Positions 6,393 through 12,477 of a stretch of 12,477 nucleotides of DNA are shown here, in pieces (within the stretch, counting starts at the first letter, position 1; the number at the start of each line of letters is the position of its first letter). Both the position numbers and the translations under genes were made by a program. Under the pieces are notes generated by a model. It was not told the origin of the DNA and searched no databases. It saw nothing but the letters and a program-made list of their open reading frames with translations. This DNA comes from CADEED01 sp046733635 (GTDB taxonomy: Bacteria > Pseudomonadota > Gammaproteobacteria > Steroidobacterales > Steroidobacteraceae): NCBI GenBank assembly GCA_046733635.1, contig JBKPPO010000339.1, forward strand, positions 1-12,477, read 5' to 3'.

Positions 6393-6871
6393 CAGGCTTT
6401 CCTTCCGGCGAGTTTGCCGGCGGCCGTGTGGATGGCGGCGCGCACGCGCTGATAGGTGCCGCAGCGGCAGATGTTGCCGGCCATGGCGGCGTCGATGTCC
6501 GCATCGCTCGGCTTGGGATTCTTCGCGAGCAATGCGGAGGCGGACATGAGCTGACCCGCCTGGCAGTAACCACACTGCGGCACGTCATGTTCGATCCAGG
6601 CTTCCTGCAGCGGATGCAGCTTCGACGCCGAAGGCGCGAGACCTTCGATGGTCGTGATCTCCTGGCCGACGAGGTTCGCGACCGGCGTCGAGCACGCGCG
6701 GATGGGGTTGCCGTTGGCAAGCACCGTGCAGGCGCCGCAAAGCGCCATGCCGCAGCCGAACTTGGTCCCAACCAATCCCAGCGAATCGCGCAACACCCAG
6801 AGCAGGGGAGTGTTCGGATCGACATCGGCCGACAGGGCTTTACCGTTCACTCGAAGACTGACGCTGGCCAT
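6392..6871 (-). CDS. iorA: Isoquinoline 1-oxidoreductase-like small subunit (2Fe-2S)
   Basis: 159 residues with both iron-sulfur centres of the xanthine dehydrogenase small-subunit family. The plant-ferredoxin-type cluster uses C40, C45, C48 and C60 (GCGMALCGACTV...C). The second, helical cluster uses C100 and C103 (QCGYCQAGQ) and C135 and C137 (NICRCGTY). It carries electrons from the molybdenum site in the large subunit to an external acceptor. It has no signal peptide and is expected to be exported as a complex with the Tat-tagged large subunit. ATG at 6871 follows AAAAAGGAA, a good ribosome binding site. It is first in a two-gene operon and divergent from the HDOD gene, with 112 bp between the starts. 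Maturation genes such as xdhC are not in the window. Confidence 0.94.
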   Translation of the reverse strand: MASVSLRVNGKALSADVDPNTPLLWVLRDSLGLVGTKFGCGMALCGACTVLANGNPIRACSTPVANLVGQEITTIEGLAPSASKLHPLQEAWIEHDVPQCGYCQAGQLMSASALLAKNPKPSDADIDAAMAGNICRCGTYQRVRAAIHTAAGKLAGRKA

Positions 6872-6950
6872 GGAGTTTCCTTTTTGCTGGCGGTTGCTGG
6901 CTGAATGACGCTCGATGCCGGCTGCATCCTATATCGTTAACCGCGTCTGG

Positions 6951-6962
6951 CGGTCCGGACCG
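6951..6962. promoter_or_regulatory. 12-bp perfect palindrome in the iorA/HDOD divergent intergenic region
   Basis: CGGTCCGGACCG is a perfect palindrome 21 bases upstream of the HDOD start and 79 bases from the iorA start. Its place between divergent genes makes a dimeric-regulator operator possible, but such GC-rich palindromes also arise by chance. I saw no convincing -35/-10 pair in this space. Confidence 0.25.
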
Positions 6963-6983
6963 TCCATTCGGTAGCCTCGCAGC

Positions 6984-8096
6984 ATGAGTGGTTCCCTCGT
7001 TGCGGTCATAGCCGGCGCCCTGGTGGTGGCCATCGTTGCTTTCCTGGCCTGGCGCAAGTCCTCCGGCCGTCGTCCGGCCGTCAGCAACCCCATCTCGACC
7101 ACTACGGGCTCGAATCGCACGCTGACCGTGTCCGAGGCCGATGCCACGGGCAATCGTCTGAGCTTCGATGAGGCGCTGCGACGCCTCGTGGCCTATGCGC
7201 TCGATGATGCGCCCCGTGATGCGCTGAGCCAGCCGCCCAACCCGGAACACGCGCCCGTCTTCGAGGCCGTGAGGCAGGTCCTCGAGCACATCGAGGCCCG
7301 TCCGGAATACATTCCGCGCCGGCCGTCGCTGTTGCCCAAGCTGCTCGCCACCGTCAACGACAACGAAGCGACGATGGCGCAGATGTCGCAAATCATCGCG
7401 CAGGATCCGGCGCTCACCGGAAACCTGCTGCGCATCGCCAACAGCCCGCTCTATCGCATGAGCAGTCTGCCCGTGGAGAGCATCGATCGCGCAGTGACGC
7501 TCGTCGGCGTGCGCGGCATCCGCGCCATCATCGCCACGGCGTTGCTGCAGCCGGTGATGACCAGCAACACCGGCGCATATGGCCGCTTCCCTGAATTCGT
7601 GTGGGAGCACACGTTGTATTCGGCGATGGCCGCGGAGACACATGCGACGCAGGTCGAGAACGCCGAGCCTTTCGTCGCGCAGCTCTGCGGACTGCTCTAC
7701 GGGCTCTCGGCGATCGTGGTGTTCCGCATCGTGCGCGATCAGTTCGCCGCGCATCCGCATCTCGCGGCAGATCCGGGCAGCATCGCCAGATTGCTCGAGA
7801 CCTGGGTGGCGCCGACCGCCGGACGCATCGCGGTGAGCTGGGAGCTGTCACCCCGCGTGCAGTACGCACTCGAGAGCCAGACGCTGGCAGCGGAGCTGCA
7901 GATGGAGAACTCCCTGGGCCGTTCGCTGCGCTTCGGGCGCGTGGCCGCGGCCGTGATCGTGTTGTGCCGCCTCGGCCGCATGACCGAGCCGGAGGCTCGT
8001 GCAACCATTGTTGCAGGCGAGGGCCGCCGCTCGCAGATCGAGCGGATGTGGGACCGCTTCGCCGCCTCCTACTTGCGTCCAAACCCGGCCGCCTGA
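6984..8096 (+). CDS. Membrane-anchored HDOD domain protein
   Basis: 370 residues. One N-terminal transmembrane segment (about 5-23, LVAVIAGALVVAIVAFLAW) followed by RK implies the rest is cytoplasmic. After a variable linker, an HDOD domain runs from about 112 (PSLLPKLLATVNDNEATMAQMSQIIAQDPALTGNLLRIANSPLY) through SIDRAVTLVGVRGIRAIIATALLQ to about 300. HDOD is a catalytically degenerate relative of the HD phosphohydrolase fold, used in bacterial signalling, motility and stress regulation; this protein lacks an obvious GGDEF, EAL or receiver domain, so it would act through protein contacts. Target unknown. Start ATG 6984 has no strong ribosome binding site. It is divergent from iorAB and probably monocistronic, with a structured tail and terminator downstream. 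Confidence 0.88.
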   Translation: MSGSLVAVIAGALVVAIVAFLAWRKSSGRRPAVSNPISTTTGSNRTLTVSEADATGNRLSFDEALRRLVAYALDDAPRDALSQPPNPEHAPVFEAVRQVLEHIEARPEYIPRRPSLLPKLLATVNDNEATMAQMSQIIAQDPALTGNLLRIANSPLYRMSSLPVESIDRAVTLVGVRGIRAIIATALLQPVMTSNTGAYGRFPEFVWEHTLYSAMAAETHATQVENAEPFVAQLCGLLYGLSAIVVFRIVRDQFAAHPHLAADPGSIARLLETWVAPTAGRIAVSWELSPRVQYALESQTLAAELQMENSLGRSLRFGRVAAAVIVLCRLGRMTEPEARATIVAGEGRRSQIERMWDRFAASYLRPNPAA

Positions 8097-8102
8097 CGCG
8101 GG

Positions 8103-8268
8103 TCTCACCCACGTGATAAAGCGCTCCTAGGGGTGAGAGAAAAACGGCGCTCGTGACACAGAGTATTCGTGGAGCCCGGAACCCTACTGGGCGACACAGA
8201 CCAAGCTGCGGAACAAGACCCCCGTTTCCGCGCGACTAGAGCCCCGCTCGTGGCGGGGCTCTTTTTTT
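8103..8268 (+). ncRNA. Structured 3' tail or candidate small RNA ending in an intrinsic terminator
   Basis: Starting six bases after the HDOD stop, several stems follow one another: TCTCACCC/GGGTGAGA (8103-8110 with 8131-8138), GCCC/GGGC (8174-8177 with 8189-8192), GCGGAA/TTCCGC (8208-8213 with 8226-8231) and the terminator at 8238-8262. An 8-base direct repeat GACACAGA sits at 8155 and 8193. I found no start codon with a convincing small ORF and no match to 6S, tmRNA, SRP or RNase P signatures. It may be simply the HDOD 3' UTR or a processed 3'-derived sRNA; no separate promoter was recognised. Confidence 0.3.
8238..8268 (+). terminator. Strong intrinsic terminator
   Basis: A perfect 10-bp stem AGAGCCCCGC / GCGGGGCTCT (8238-8247 with 8253-8262), a 5-base loop TCGTG, and a run of seven T ending at 8268. 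The T-run lies only on the plus-strand side, so it ends rightward transcripts, probably those of the HDOD gene 140 bases upstream, or a small RNA in between. Confidence 0.92.
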
Positions 8269-8400
8269 GTGCACTCGATTAAGCTCGCTGTCCGCGAGAC
8301 AGGAGGCGGGGATTGATCCAGGACTTTGAAGCGCGAGACCTCGGTCCCGCATGCGCCGGAACATGTACGTTGAAAGCGCTTCCGCGCGCCCGGTGGGGCG
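8269..8400. other. Gap between terminator and acetyltransferase gene
   Basis: The 132 bases after the terminator hold the promoter region of the acetyltransferase gene. GGTGGGG just before its ATG can serve as a ribosome binding site. I see no clear sigma-70 promoter, repeat or small gene here. Confidence 0.4.
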
Positions 8401-8925
8401 ATGCCGGCGCCGCCTGAGTTCGAAACGGAAAGGCTCGCGATACGCCGCCTGGAATCCAGCGACGCCGCCTTCCTCGTCCGCCTGCTCAATGAGCCTTCGT
8501 TCCTCGCGAACATCGGCGATCGCGGCGTGCGCGACGAAAACGATGCGCAGCGGTATCTGCGCGAAGGACCGATGGCGCTCTACGAGAAGTACGGTTTCGG
8601 CCTCTGGCACGTGTCGAGGCGCGAGGATGGCGTGGCGCTCGGCATGTGCGGCCTGCTTCGCCGCGACACCTTGCCCGATGTCGACATCGGTTATGCGTTC
8701 TTCCCGGAGTTCTGGGGTAAGGGTTACGCGCTCGAGGCCGCGTCCGCGACGCTGCAGCACGCGGCGCGGAAGTTCGGGCTGAAACGCGTGCTCGCCATCG
8801 TATCGCAGGGAAACGATCCGTCGATCCGCGTGCTCGAGAAGTTAGGCATGGAATTCGAGCGCATGGTTTCGGTGAGGCCCGATGAGCCGGACGTCCGGCT
8901 CTACGGGCTCACGCTCGCGGAATGA
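8401..8925 (+). CDS. GNAT family N-acetyltransferase (RimJ/RimL type)
   Basis: 174 residues, the normal size for a single GNAT domain. It opens with FETERLAIRRLESSDAAFLVRLLNEPSF (7-34), the beta1-alpha1 pattern of RimJ/RimL relatives. Motif A, DIGYAFFPEFWGKGYALEAASA (95-116), contains the acetyl-CoA pyrophosphate loop WGKGYA (105-110). GNDPSIRVLEKLGMEFE (137-153) is motif B with the conserved Asn and Ser. It should acetylate an amine, on a protein N-terminus, amino acid or small molecule; the acceptor cannot be told. GGTGGGG lies just before the ATG. It stands alone: terminator upstream, and a convergent gene whose stop is only 9 bases beyond its own stop. Confidence 0.92.
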   Translation: MPAPPEFETERLAIRRLESSDAAFLVRLLNEPSFLANIGDRGVRDENDAQRYLREGPMALYEKYGFGLWHVSRREDGVALGMCGLLRRDTLPDVDIGYAFFPEFWGKGYALEAASATLQHAARKFGLKRVLAIVSQGNDPSIRVLEKLGMEFERMVSVRPDEPDVRLYGLTLAE

Positions 8926-8934
8926 GACTGCGGC

Positions 8935-9588
8935 TCAGAGGCGCTTGACGTTCTCGCCGATCACCTGGCCGATCTTCCCACCGCTTTCCACACGCAGCTC
9001 CACCGGGCGCTCGAAGCGCAGCTCGCCATCGACGACGCAGGTGGAGCAGATGCGGACCTTCACCGGATCGTCTTCGCCCCAGCTCCAGCCACCTTTGTTC
9101 TTCTTCACGGTGATGCCGCCGTGTACGCGCGCCCCTTCCGCGAGCTCGATGTCGCCATTCACCGTGCGCAGACCGCCGGTCACTTCCGAGCCCTTGAGAT
9201 CGATATCGCCCGACACGGTGGTCACGTCACCGCCGACCCTGGCGCGTTCGAGATCGACGTCGCCGTTCACCGTGGAAGCCGCGCCGGAAATCGCGACGCC
9301 GTTCGCGACGTTCAGCGAGCCATTGACGGTGCTCACGCGTCCGAGACGCGCGTCGTCATCGATGTCGATGCTGCCATTGACCGTCTCGGCTTCGTCGGCG
9401 CTGGCGCCTCGGCCGATTCGCACGTCGCCATTCACCGTGCTGACCTTGGTGTACGACTGACCCTCGCGCGCGGTCACCGATCCATTGACGGCGCGAAGAT
9501 GGCTGCCGTCGCTGGCCGCGAACACGGAACTGCCGCTCCAGATCATCCAGGCGAATACGGCGGCGGCGATGCAGGTGAAGAGTTTCAT
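8935..9588 (-). CDS. Exported beta-solenoid repeat protein (DUF4097-like)
   Basis: 217 residues. MKLFTCIAAAVFAWMIWSGSSVFA is a Sec signal peptide with cleavage near residue 24. The body is a tandem repeat of (T/A)V(N/S)G(D/S)(V/I/L) turns at N35, N53, N71, N89, N108, S126 and N144, a period of 18 (once 19) residues, as expected for one coil of a parallel beta-helix. The C-terminal part (165-217) is different: GGWSWGEDDPVKVRICSTCVVDGELRF, with C181 and C184 as a CxxC pair that may form a disulfide. Related DUF4097-type proteins are exported, but no biochemical role is established that I can name. The start at 9588 is set by AAAGGGG upstream and the signal peptide; the frame stays open to 10137, but this extension crosses a terminator. 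Its stop faces the acetyltransferase gene across 9 bases. Confidence 0.85.
   Translation of the reverse strand: MKLFTCIAAAVFAWMIWSGSSVFAASDGSHLRAVNGSVTAREGQSYTKVSTVNGDVRIGRGASADEAETVNGSIDIDDDARLGRVSTVNGSLNVANGVAISGAASTVNGDVDLERARVGGDVTTVSGDIDLKGSEVTGGLRTVNGDIELAEGARVHGGITVKKNKGGWSWGEDDPVKVRICSTCVVDGELRFERPVELRVESGGKIGQVIGENVKRL
9140..9495 (-). repeat. Seven 54-bp coding repeats in the beta-solenoid gene
   Basis: The 18-residue protein repeats appear in the DNA as the recurring plus-strand core CCATTCACCGT / CCATTGACGGT (complement of ACNGTNAAYGG) about every 54 bp. The repeats have diverged outside the core, so recent slippage is not suggested; one unit is 57 bp. Confidence 0.75.
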
Positions 9589-9657
9589 GTCGGCCCCTTT
9601 GGTTTTCGTTCCTCGTGCCGTTTGGACGAGGCTCGGGGCGACGGGGTTGCAACACGC

Positions 9658-9683
9658 AAAAAAAACCCCGCTTGCGGCGGGGT
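9658..9683 (-). terminator. Leftward intrinsic terminator
   Basis: On the minus strand, ACCCCGC / GCGGGGT (9683-9677 with 9671-9665), loop of five, followed by eight T (9665-9658; plus strand A-run). The plus strand has no T-run after the stem, so it stops leftward transcripts that begin between about 9684 and 10006, before they reach the solenoid gene 70 bases further on. This implies a leftward transcription unit in the otherwise unassigned gap. Confidence 0.8.
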
Positions 9684-9886
9684 CATTGGTCGCTTGCTTG
9701 CTTGTTTGTGGAGGAGTTGTTCCGCTCTTCTTGTTCTTGTTCCGATGCGGTCTTGGTCGCGCCGCTTGCTGAGGAGAGAGCAAGCGCTGTGCCAGAGGAT
9801 TCTGACGGGGGATTCGACGCCTGATCGAGCAATCCGGGGCGCGGGCGGAGGGAAAGTTCGAGTTTGGGCAATATGTCACGTCGCAA
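9683..9886 (-). CDS. Possible small protein of 67 residues, unknown
   Basis: An open frame from a TTG at 9886 to a TGA at 9683-9685 that overlaps the first base of a leftward intrinsic terminator stem. The product starts LRRDILPKLELSLRPRPGLLDQ (initiator read as Met) and ends in a polar low-complexity tail rich in Ser, Ala, Gln and Glu. No signal peptide, transmembrane helix or known domain is visible. Support: a terminator placed exactly at its end, and no competing gene. Against: non-ATG start, only a weak AGCAGGG ribosome site at long spacing, and no clear promoter. The transcript could instead be a noncoding RNA or a leader of the solenoid gene. Confidence 0.3.
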   Translation of the reverse strand: MRRDILPKLELSLRPRPGLLDQASNPPSESSGTALALSSASGATKTASEQEQEERNNSSTNKQASDQ

Positions 9887-10006
9887 CCCGAGACCCTGCT
9901 GTCAAAATCTTCGACGCATGGGACGCCGGCCGGCGCGACATAAGCGGCGAGCCGATCGGAAAAACCCGTCTCGCAACAACCACTTAAGAAGCCCGATCGA
10001 GTGTAA
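9887..10006. other. Upstream region of the lytic transglycosylase gene
   Basis: With the small-ORF region this completes the 418-bp gap between two divergent genes (9589-10006). It should hold the promoter for the gene at 10007, and one for any leftward unit ending at 9658, but I see no convincing -35/-10 pair or operator. The ribosome binding site before ATG 10007 is weak (GAG in CGAGTGTAA). Confidence 0.35.
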
Positions 10007-12349
10007 ATGAAGTCGACAGTCGCCAAGTCTTTCCGCGCCCCGTTCCTCGCGATGCTGCTGCCGGTACTGGTGGCGATCTCGTGGCCCGTGAGCGCCGCCT
10101 CCATCCCGAGACCGGAAGGGATCAGGGACGACGTCAACTTCTGGATCCGTGTCTATTCGGAAGTCACCACGAACGAGGGTTTCCTGCACGACGAGCGGAA
10201 TCTCGCGGTCGTCTACGACACGCTGAAATTCGGTCCGGGTGGTTCGTCCAAGGAGCGGCAGCGCATCGTCGACGAGCGCCGTGACCGGCACATCGCCGCA
10301 CTCAATCGAATCATCGCGGCGCTGCCGAACGCCGCTGCGCGTGAAGCGCTCTCGGCCGATGACAAACGCATCCTCGCGCTCTGGGGTCCGAACCCCAGCA
10401 CCGTCATCCTCAAGGAGGCGACGAAGCGCGTGCGCTTCCAGCTCGGCCAGGCGGACCGCTTCAAGGAAGGCCTGCTGCGCTCGTCGCAGTGGGAGACGCA
10501 CATCGCCGAGACGTTCGCGAACCAGGGCCTCCCGCCGGAGCTCGCCGTGCTGCCGCACGTGGAGTCTTCTTTCAATGCCGCCGCGTACTCCAAGGTCGGC
10601 GCGGCGGGGCTCTGGCAGTTCATGCGCTCCACGGGCAAACGCTACATGCGCATCGACGACGCCGTGGACGAACGACTCGATCCGTACCGCTCCACCGAAG
10701 CCGCGGCGCAGTTCCTCGCGCTGAACTATCGCGTGCTCGGCAGCTGGCCGCTGGCGCTCACCGCGTACAACCATGGCGCCGCCGGCATGCGGCGCGCCAA
10801 GGAGACCGTCGGGACGGACGACTTCGTGAAGATCAACCGTACCTACACGAGCCGCACGTTCGGGTTCGCTTCTCGCAATTTCTTCCCGTCGTTCCTGGCC
10901 GCGCTGACCATCGACGAGAATCCCGAGAAATACTTCGGTCCACTGCAACGCCGGCCGGAGCAGAAATTCCACGAAGTAACGATGCCCGCGTATGTGCGCC
11001 TCGCCACGCTGGAGCGGGTGGTGGGCGTGGACCGCGAGCAGTTGCGCACCCTCAATCCGGGGTGGCGCCCGACCATCTTCAACGGCACGCGGCTCATCCC
11101 CAAGGGATACAAGTTGCGTCTGCCGGCCGATACCGCGGACAAGTGGACGGCTACCTCGCTCATGGACAAGTTGCCTGGCAACGAGCTCTACGCCGGACAG
11201 ATCACGCCGCGCACGCATCGCGTTCGCAAGGGCGAGACGATGGCGTCCATCGCGCAGCGACATGGCATGACGGCCAGCCGCCTCGCCGAGATGAACGGTC
11301 TTTCCGCGAACGCCACGCTGCGCGCGGGCCGGCATCTCAACTTGCCCGAGCAGTTGCCGCGTGTACTCGGTGGCGGTGTCGTGGCGAGCACGCCCGTGCC
11401 GACGACGCCGTCGCCGCAGAACGCCACGGCGGCCACAGCGCCGACCGGTGATTTCTATGTCGTGAGACGCGGCGACTCGCTGCAGCTCATCGCGCAGCGT
11501 GTGCGCGTGCCCGAGGCGCAACTGCTGCGACTGAACTCGCTCAAGGACCCGGATCGTCTGTACGAAGGTCAGCGGCTGCGCATCGGCGGGGAACTCAAGG
11601 CCGAGATCGCGGCGCGCGAGCCCGAGTCGGAAGTGAAGGTCGCAGCCATCGACGCGGCGCGCGGCGAAGCCCAGCGCGAAGTGGCCGTGGTGGAAGTGGT
11701 TCGTGAGGAGACGACGCGGCCCATCGGCAGTGGCGAACCCACGCGCGGACGGCCGCGTTCCGCCGCCGCCGTTGCGATGGAAGCGGCGACCACGCCGGCC
11801 GTCGCCAGCTCCGTCGTCAAAGCCGCCGAAGTGGCGCGCGAGCCGGTCTCGGCGGCCCAGGCCGAAGAACTCGGTCCTGCGCTGGGCCCGGCTGCCGTGC
11901 CGCAGGCCCTGGCCGACTCCATCGACTATCAGGTTCGCGAAGACGGCACGATCCGCGTCGAAGCGACGGAGACGCTGGGTCAGTACGCGGACTGGCTGCA
12001 GATCCCCACGCAACGGTTGCGCACCGTGAACAAGCTCAAGGCGCGCCAGCCGGTGCTGCTCGGCCAGAAGCTGCAGCTCGACTACGGCAAGGTGTCGCGC
12101 GAGAGCTTCGAGCAGCTCCGTCGCGACTACCACGCCAAACTACAGGGCGAGTTCTTCGCGCAGCACCGCATCGCGGGTACCGAGGTCTACATCGTGCGCC
12201 GTGGCGACTCGCTGTGGACCATGACGCAGAAGTTCAACAACCTGCCGATCTGGTTGCTGCGTCAGTACAACCCCGACATGGATCTGTCGGACCTGCGTGC
12301 CGGCACGCAGGTGGTGATGCCGAAAGTAGAAGTGCAGACCGGCGGCTAA
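10007..12349 (+). CDS. mltD: MltD-like lytic transglycosylase with multiple LysM repeats
   Basis: 780 residues, long for the family (E. coli MltD is about 450). A Sec signal peptide (to about residue 30, WPVSAAS) has no lipobox Cys, so unlike E. coli MltD it should be soluble in the periplasm or released. The SLT catalytic domain (about 165-260) shows PPELAVLPHVESSFN with catalytic Glu186, then SKVGAAGLWQFMRSTG, DPYRSTEAAAQFL and WPLALTAYNHG. It cleaves the MurNAc-GlcNAc bond of peptidoglycan to give 1,6-anhydro ends. A LysM-like segment lies at about 325-375 (RLATLERVVGVDREQLRTLNPGW). LysM repeats follow at about 403-447, 482-526 and 726-770 (VRKGETMASIAQ, VRRGDSLQLIAQ, VRRGDSLWTMTQ), with a degenerate one at 640-690. 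An Ala/Glu-rich linker (about 530-635) separates them. Stop overlaps the convergent gene by three bases. Confidence 0.92.
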   Translation: MKSTVAKSFRAPFLAMLLPVLVAISWPVSAASIPRPEGIRDDVNFWIRVYSEVTTNEGFLHDERNLAVVYDTLKFGPGGSSKERQRIVDERRDRHIAALNRIIAALPNAAAREALSADDKRILALWGPNPSTVILKEATKRVRFQLGQADRFKEGLLRSSQWETHIAETFANQGLPPELAVLPHVESSFNAAAYSKVGAAGLWQFMRSTGKRYMRIDDAVDERLDPYRSTEAAAQFLALNYRVLGSWPLALTAYNHGAAGMRRAKETVGTDDFVKINRTYTSRTFGFASRNFFPSFLAALTIDENPEKYFGPLQRRPEQKFHEVTMPAYVRLATLERVVGVDREQLRTLNPGWRPTIFNGTRLIPKGYKLRLPADTADKWTATSLMDKLPGNELYAGQITPRTHRVRKGETMASIAQRHGMTASRLAEMNGLSANATLRAGRHLNLPEQLPRVLGGGVVASTPVPTTPSPQNATAATAPTGDFYVVRRGDSLQLIAQRVRVPEAQLLRLNSLKDPDRLYEGQRLRIGGELKAEIAAREPESEVKVAAIDAARGEAQREVAVVEVVREETTRPIGSGEPTRGRPRSAAAVAMEAATTPAVASSVVKAAEVAREPVSAAQAEELGPALGPAAVPQALADSIDYQVREDGTIRVEATETLGQYADWLQIPTQRLRTVNKLKARQPVLLGQKLQLDYGKVSRESFEQLRRDYHAKLQGEFFAQHRIAGTEVYIVRRGDSLWTMTQKFNNLPIWLLRQYNPDMDLSDLRAGTQVVMPKVEVQTGG

Positions 12350-12477
12350 CGCGCCGCGAAGTCCTTGAGGCGCGTATCCGTCACCGGCGCAGAGAACACC
12401 ATCTTCGCGGTGCCGTCTTTCGTGGCTTCGGTCACGCGAACGGTGATCTGGTTGGCCTCGGAGAGGCGGCCAAGCAC
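12346..12477 (-). CDS. 3' end of an unidentified leftward gene (partial)
   Basis: The last 43 codons and TAG of a minus-strand frame are visible, entering from the right edge without interruption. The sequence is VLGRLSEANQITVRVTEATK continuing to FSAPVTDTRLKDFAAR. The alternating hydrophobic pattern suggests beta structure, but I do not recognise a family. Codon use (G/C-ending) resembles the neighbours, and the convergent arrangement leaves no other gene here. Its stop (12346-12348) overlaps the stop of the transglycosylase gene. Confidence 0.5.
   Translation of the reverse strand: MLGRLSEANQITVRVTEATKDGTAKMVFSAPVTDTRLKDFAAR

Noticed and set aside
6393..6575. N-terminal extension of iorB
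   Set aside because: It is the iorA coding region in another frame; the TGATG overlap and Tat signal fix the start at 6392.
8097..8262. 6S RNA, tmRNA, SRP RNA or RNase P RNA in the structured region
   Set aside because: None of the conserved signature sequences of these RNAs is recognisable.
9692..9707. GCTT tetranucleotide run as a phase-variation repeat
   Set aside because: Only three exact units, too few to suggest slippage-driven switching.
9589..10137. N-terminal extension of the solenoid-protein frame
   Set aside because: It crosses an intrinsic terminator and the start of mltD, while the start at 9588 has a good ribosome binding site and signal peptide.
9902..12133. Long minus-strand open frame opposite mltD
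   Set aside because: Composition typical of a high-GC shadow frame; the plus strand carries the catalytic and LysM motifs.

Overview
The window is GC-rich (roughly two thirds G+C by eye), gene-dense and free of mobile elements, CRISPR arrays and tRNA/rRNA genes. Gene content (sigma-54-type promoters, NtrC-like sites, a Tat-exported molybdenum hydroxylase, a periplasmic LysM lytic transglycosylase, an HDOD regulator) points to a free-living Gram-negative proteobacterium, probably a high-GC gammaproteobacterium; the genus cannot be fixed from the sequence alone.

Left third (1-4106): a divergent guanidine-assimilation locus. Leftward run two overlapping DUF1989 genes, labelled 'urea carboxylase/amidolyase-associated proteins' in older annotation and now known as the carboxyguanidine deiminase CgdAB; the second is cut by the window edge, and guanidine carboxylase and allophanate hydrolase would be expected beyond it. 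Rightward runs a complete ABC importer (binding protein, permease, ATPase) of the urea-carboxylase-region type. The 346-bp space between the arms holds a clear guanidine-I (ykkC) riboswitch in front of the importer, a sigma-54 -24/-12 element facing each way, and two NtrC-like sites 31 bp apart midway between the two predicted start points. This is the most interesting part of the window: nitrogen control appears shared, but guanidine sensing by riboswitch is present in only one arm.

Middle (4107-8925): a convergent hairpin separates the importer from iorAB-like genes, encoding a two-subunit 2Fe-2S/molybdopterin hydroxylase with a Tat signal on the large subunit. Divergent from it is a membrane-anchored HDOD protein, followed by about 165 nt of hairpin-rich sequence ending in a strong intrinsic terminator, then a RimJ/RimL-type GNAT acetyltransferase.

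Right (8926-12477): a leftward gene for an exported 18-residue-repeat beta-solenoid (DUF4097-like) protein; a 418-bp gap with a leftward intrinsic terminator and a possible 67-residue small ORF; a 780-residue MltD-like lytic transglycosylase with several LysM repeats; and, overlapping its stop codon, the 3' end of an unidentified leftward gene cut by the right edge.
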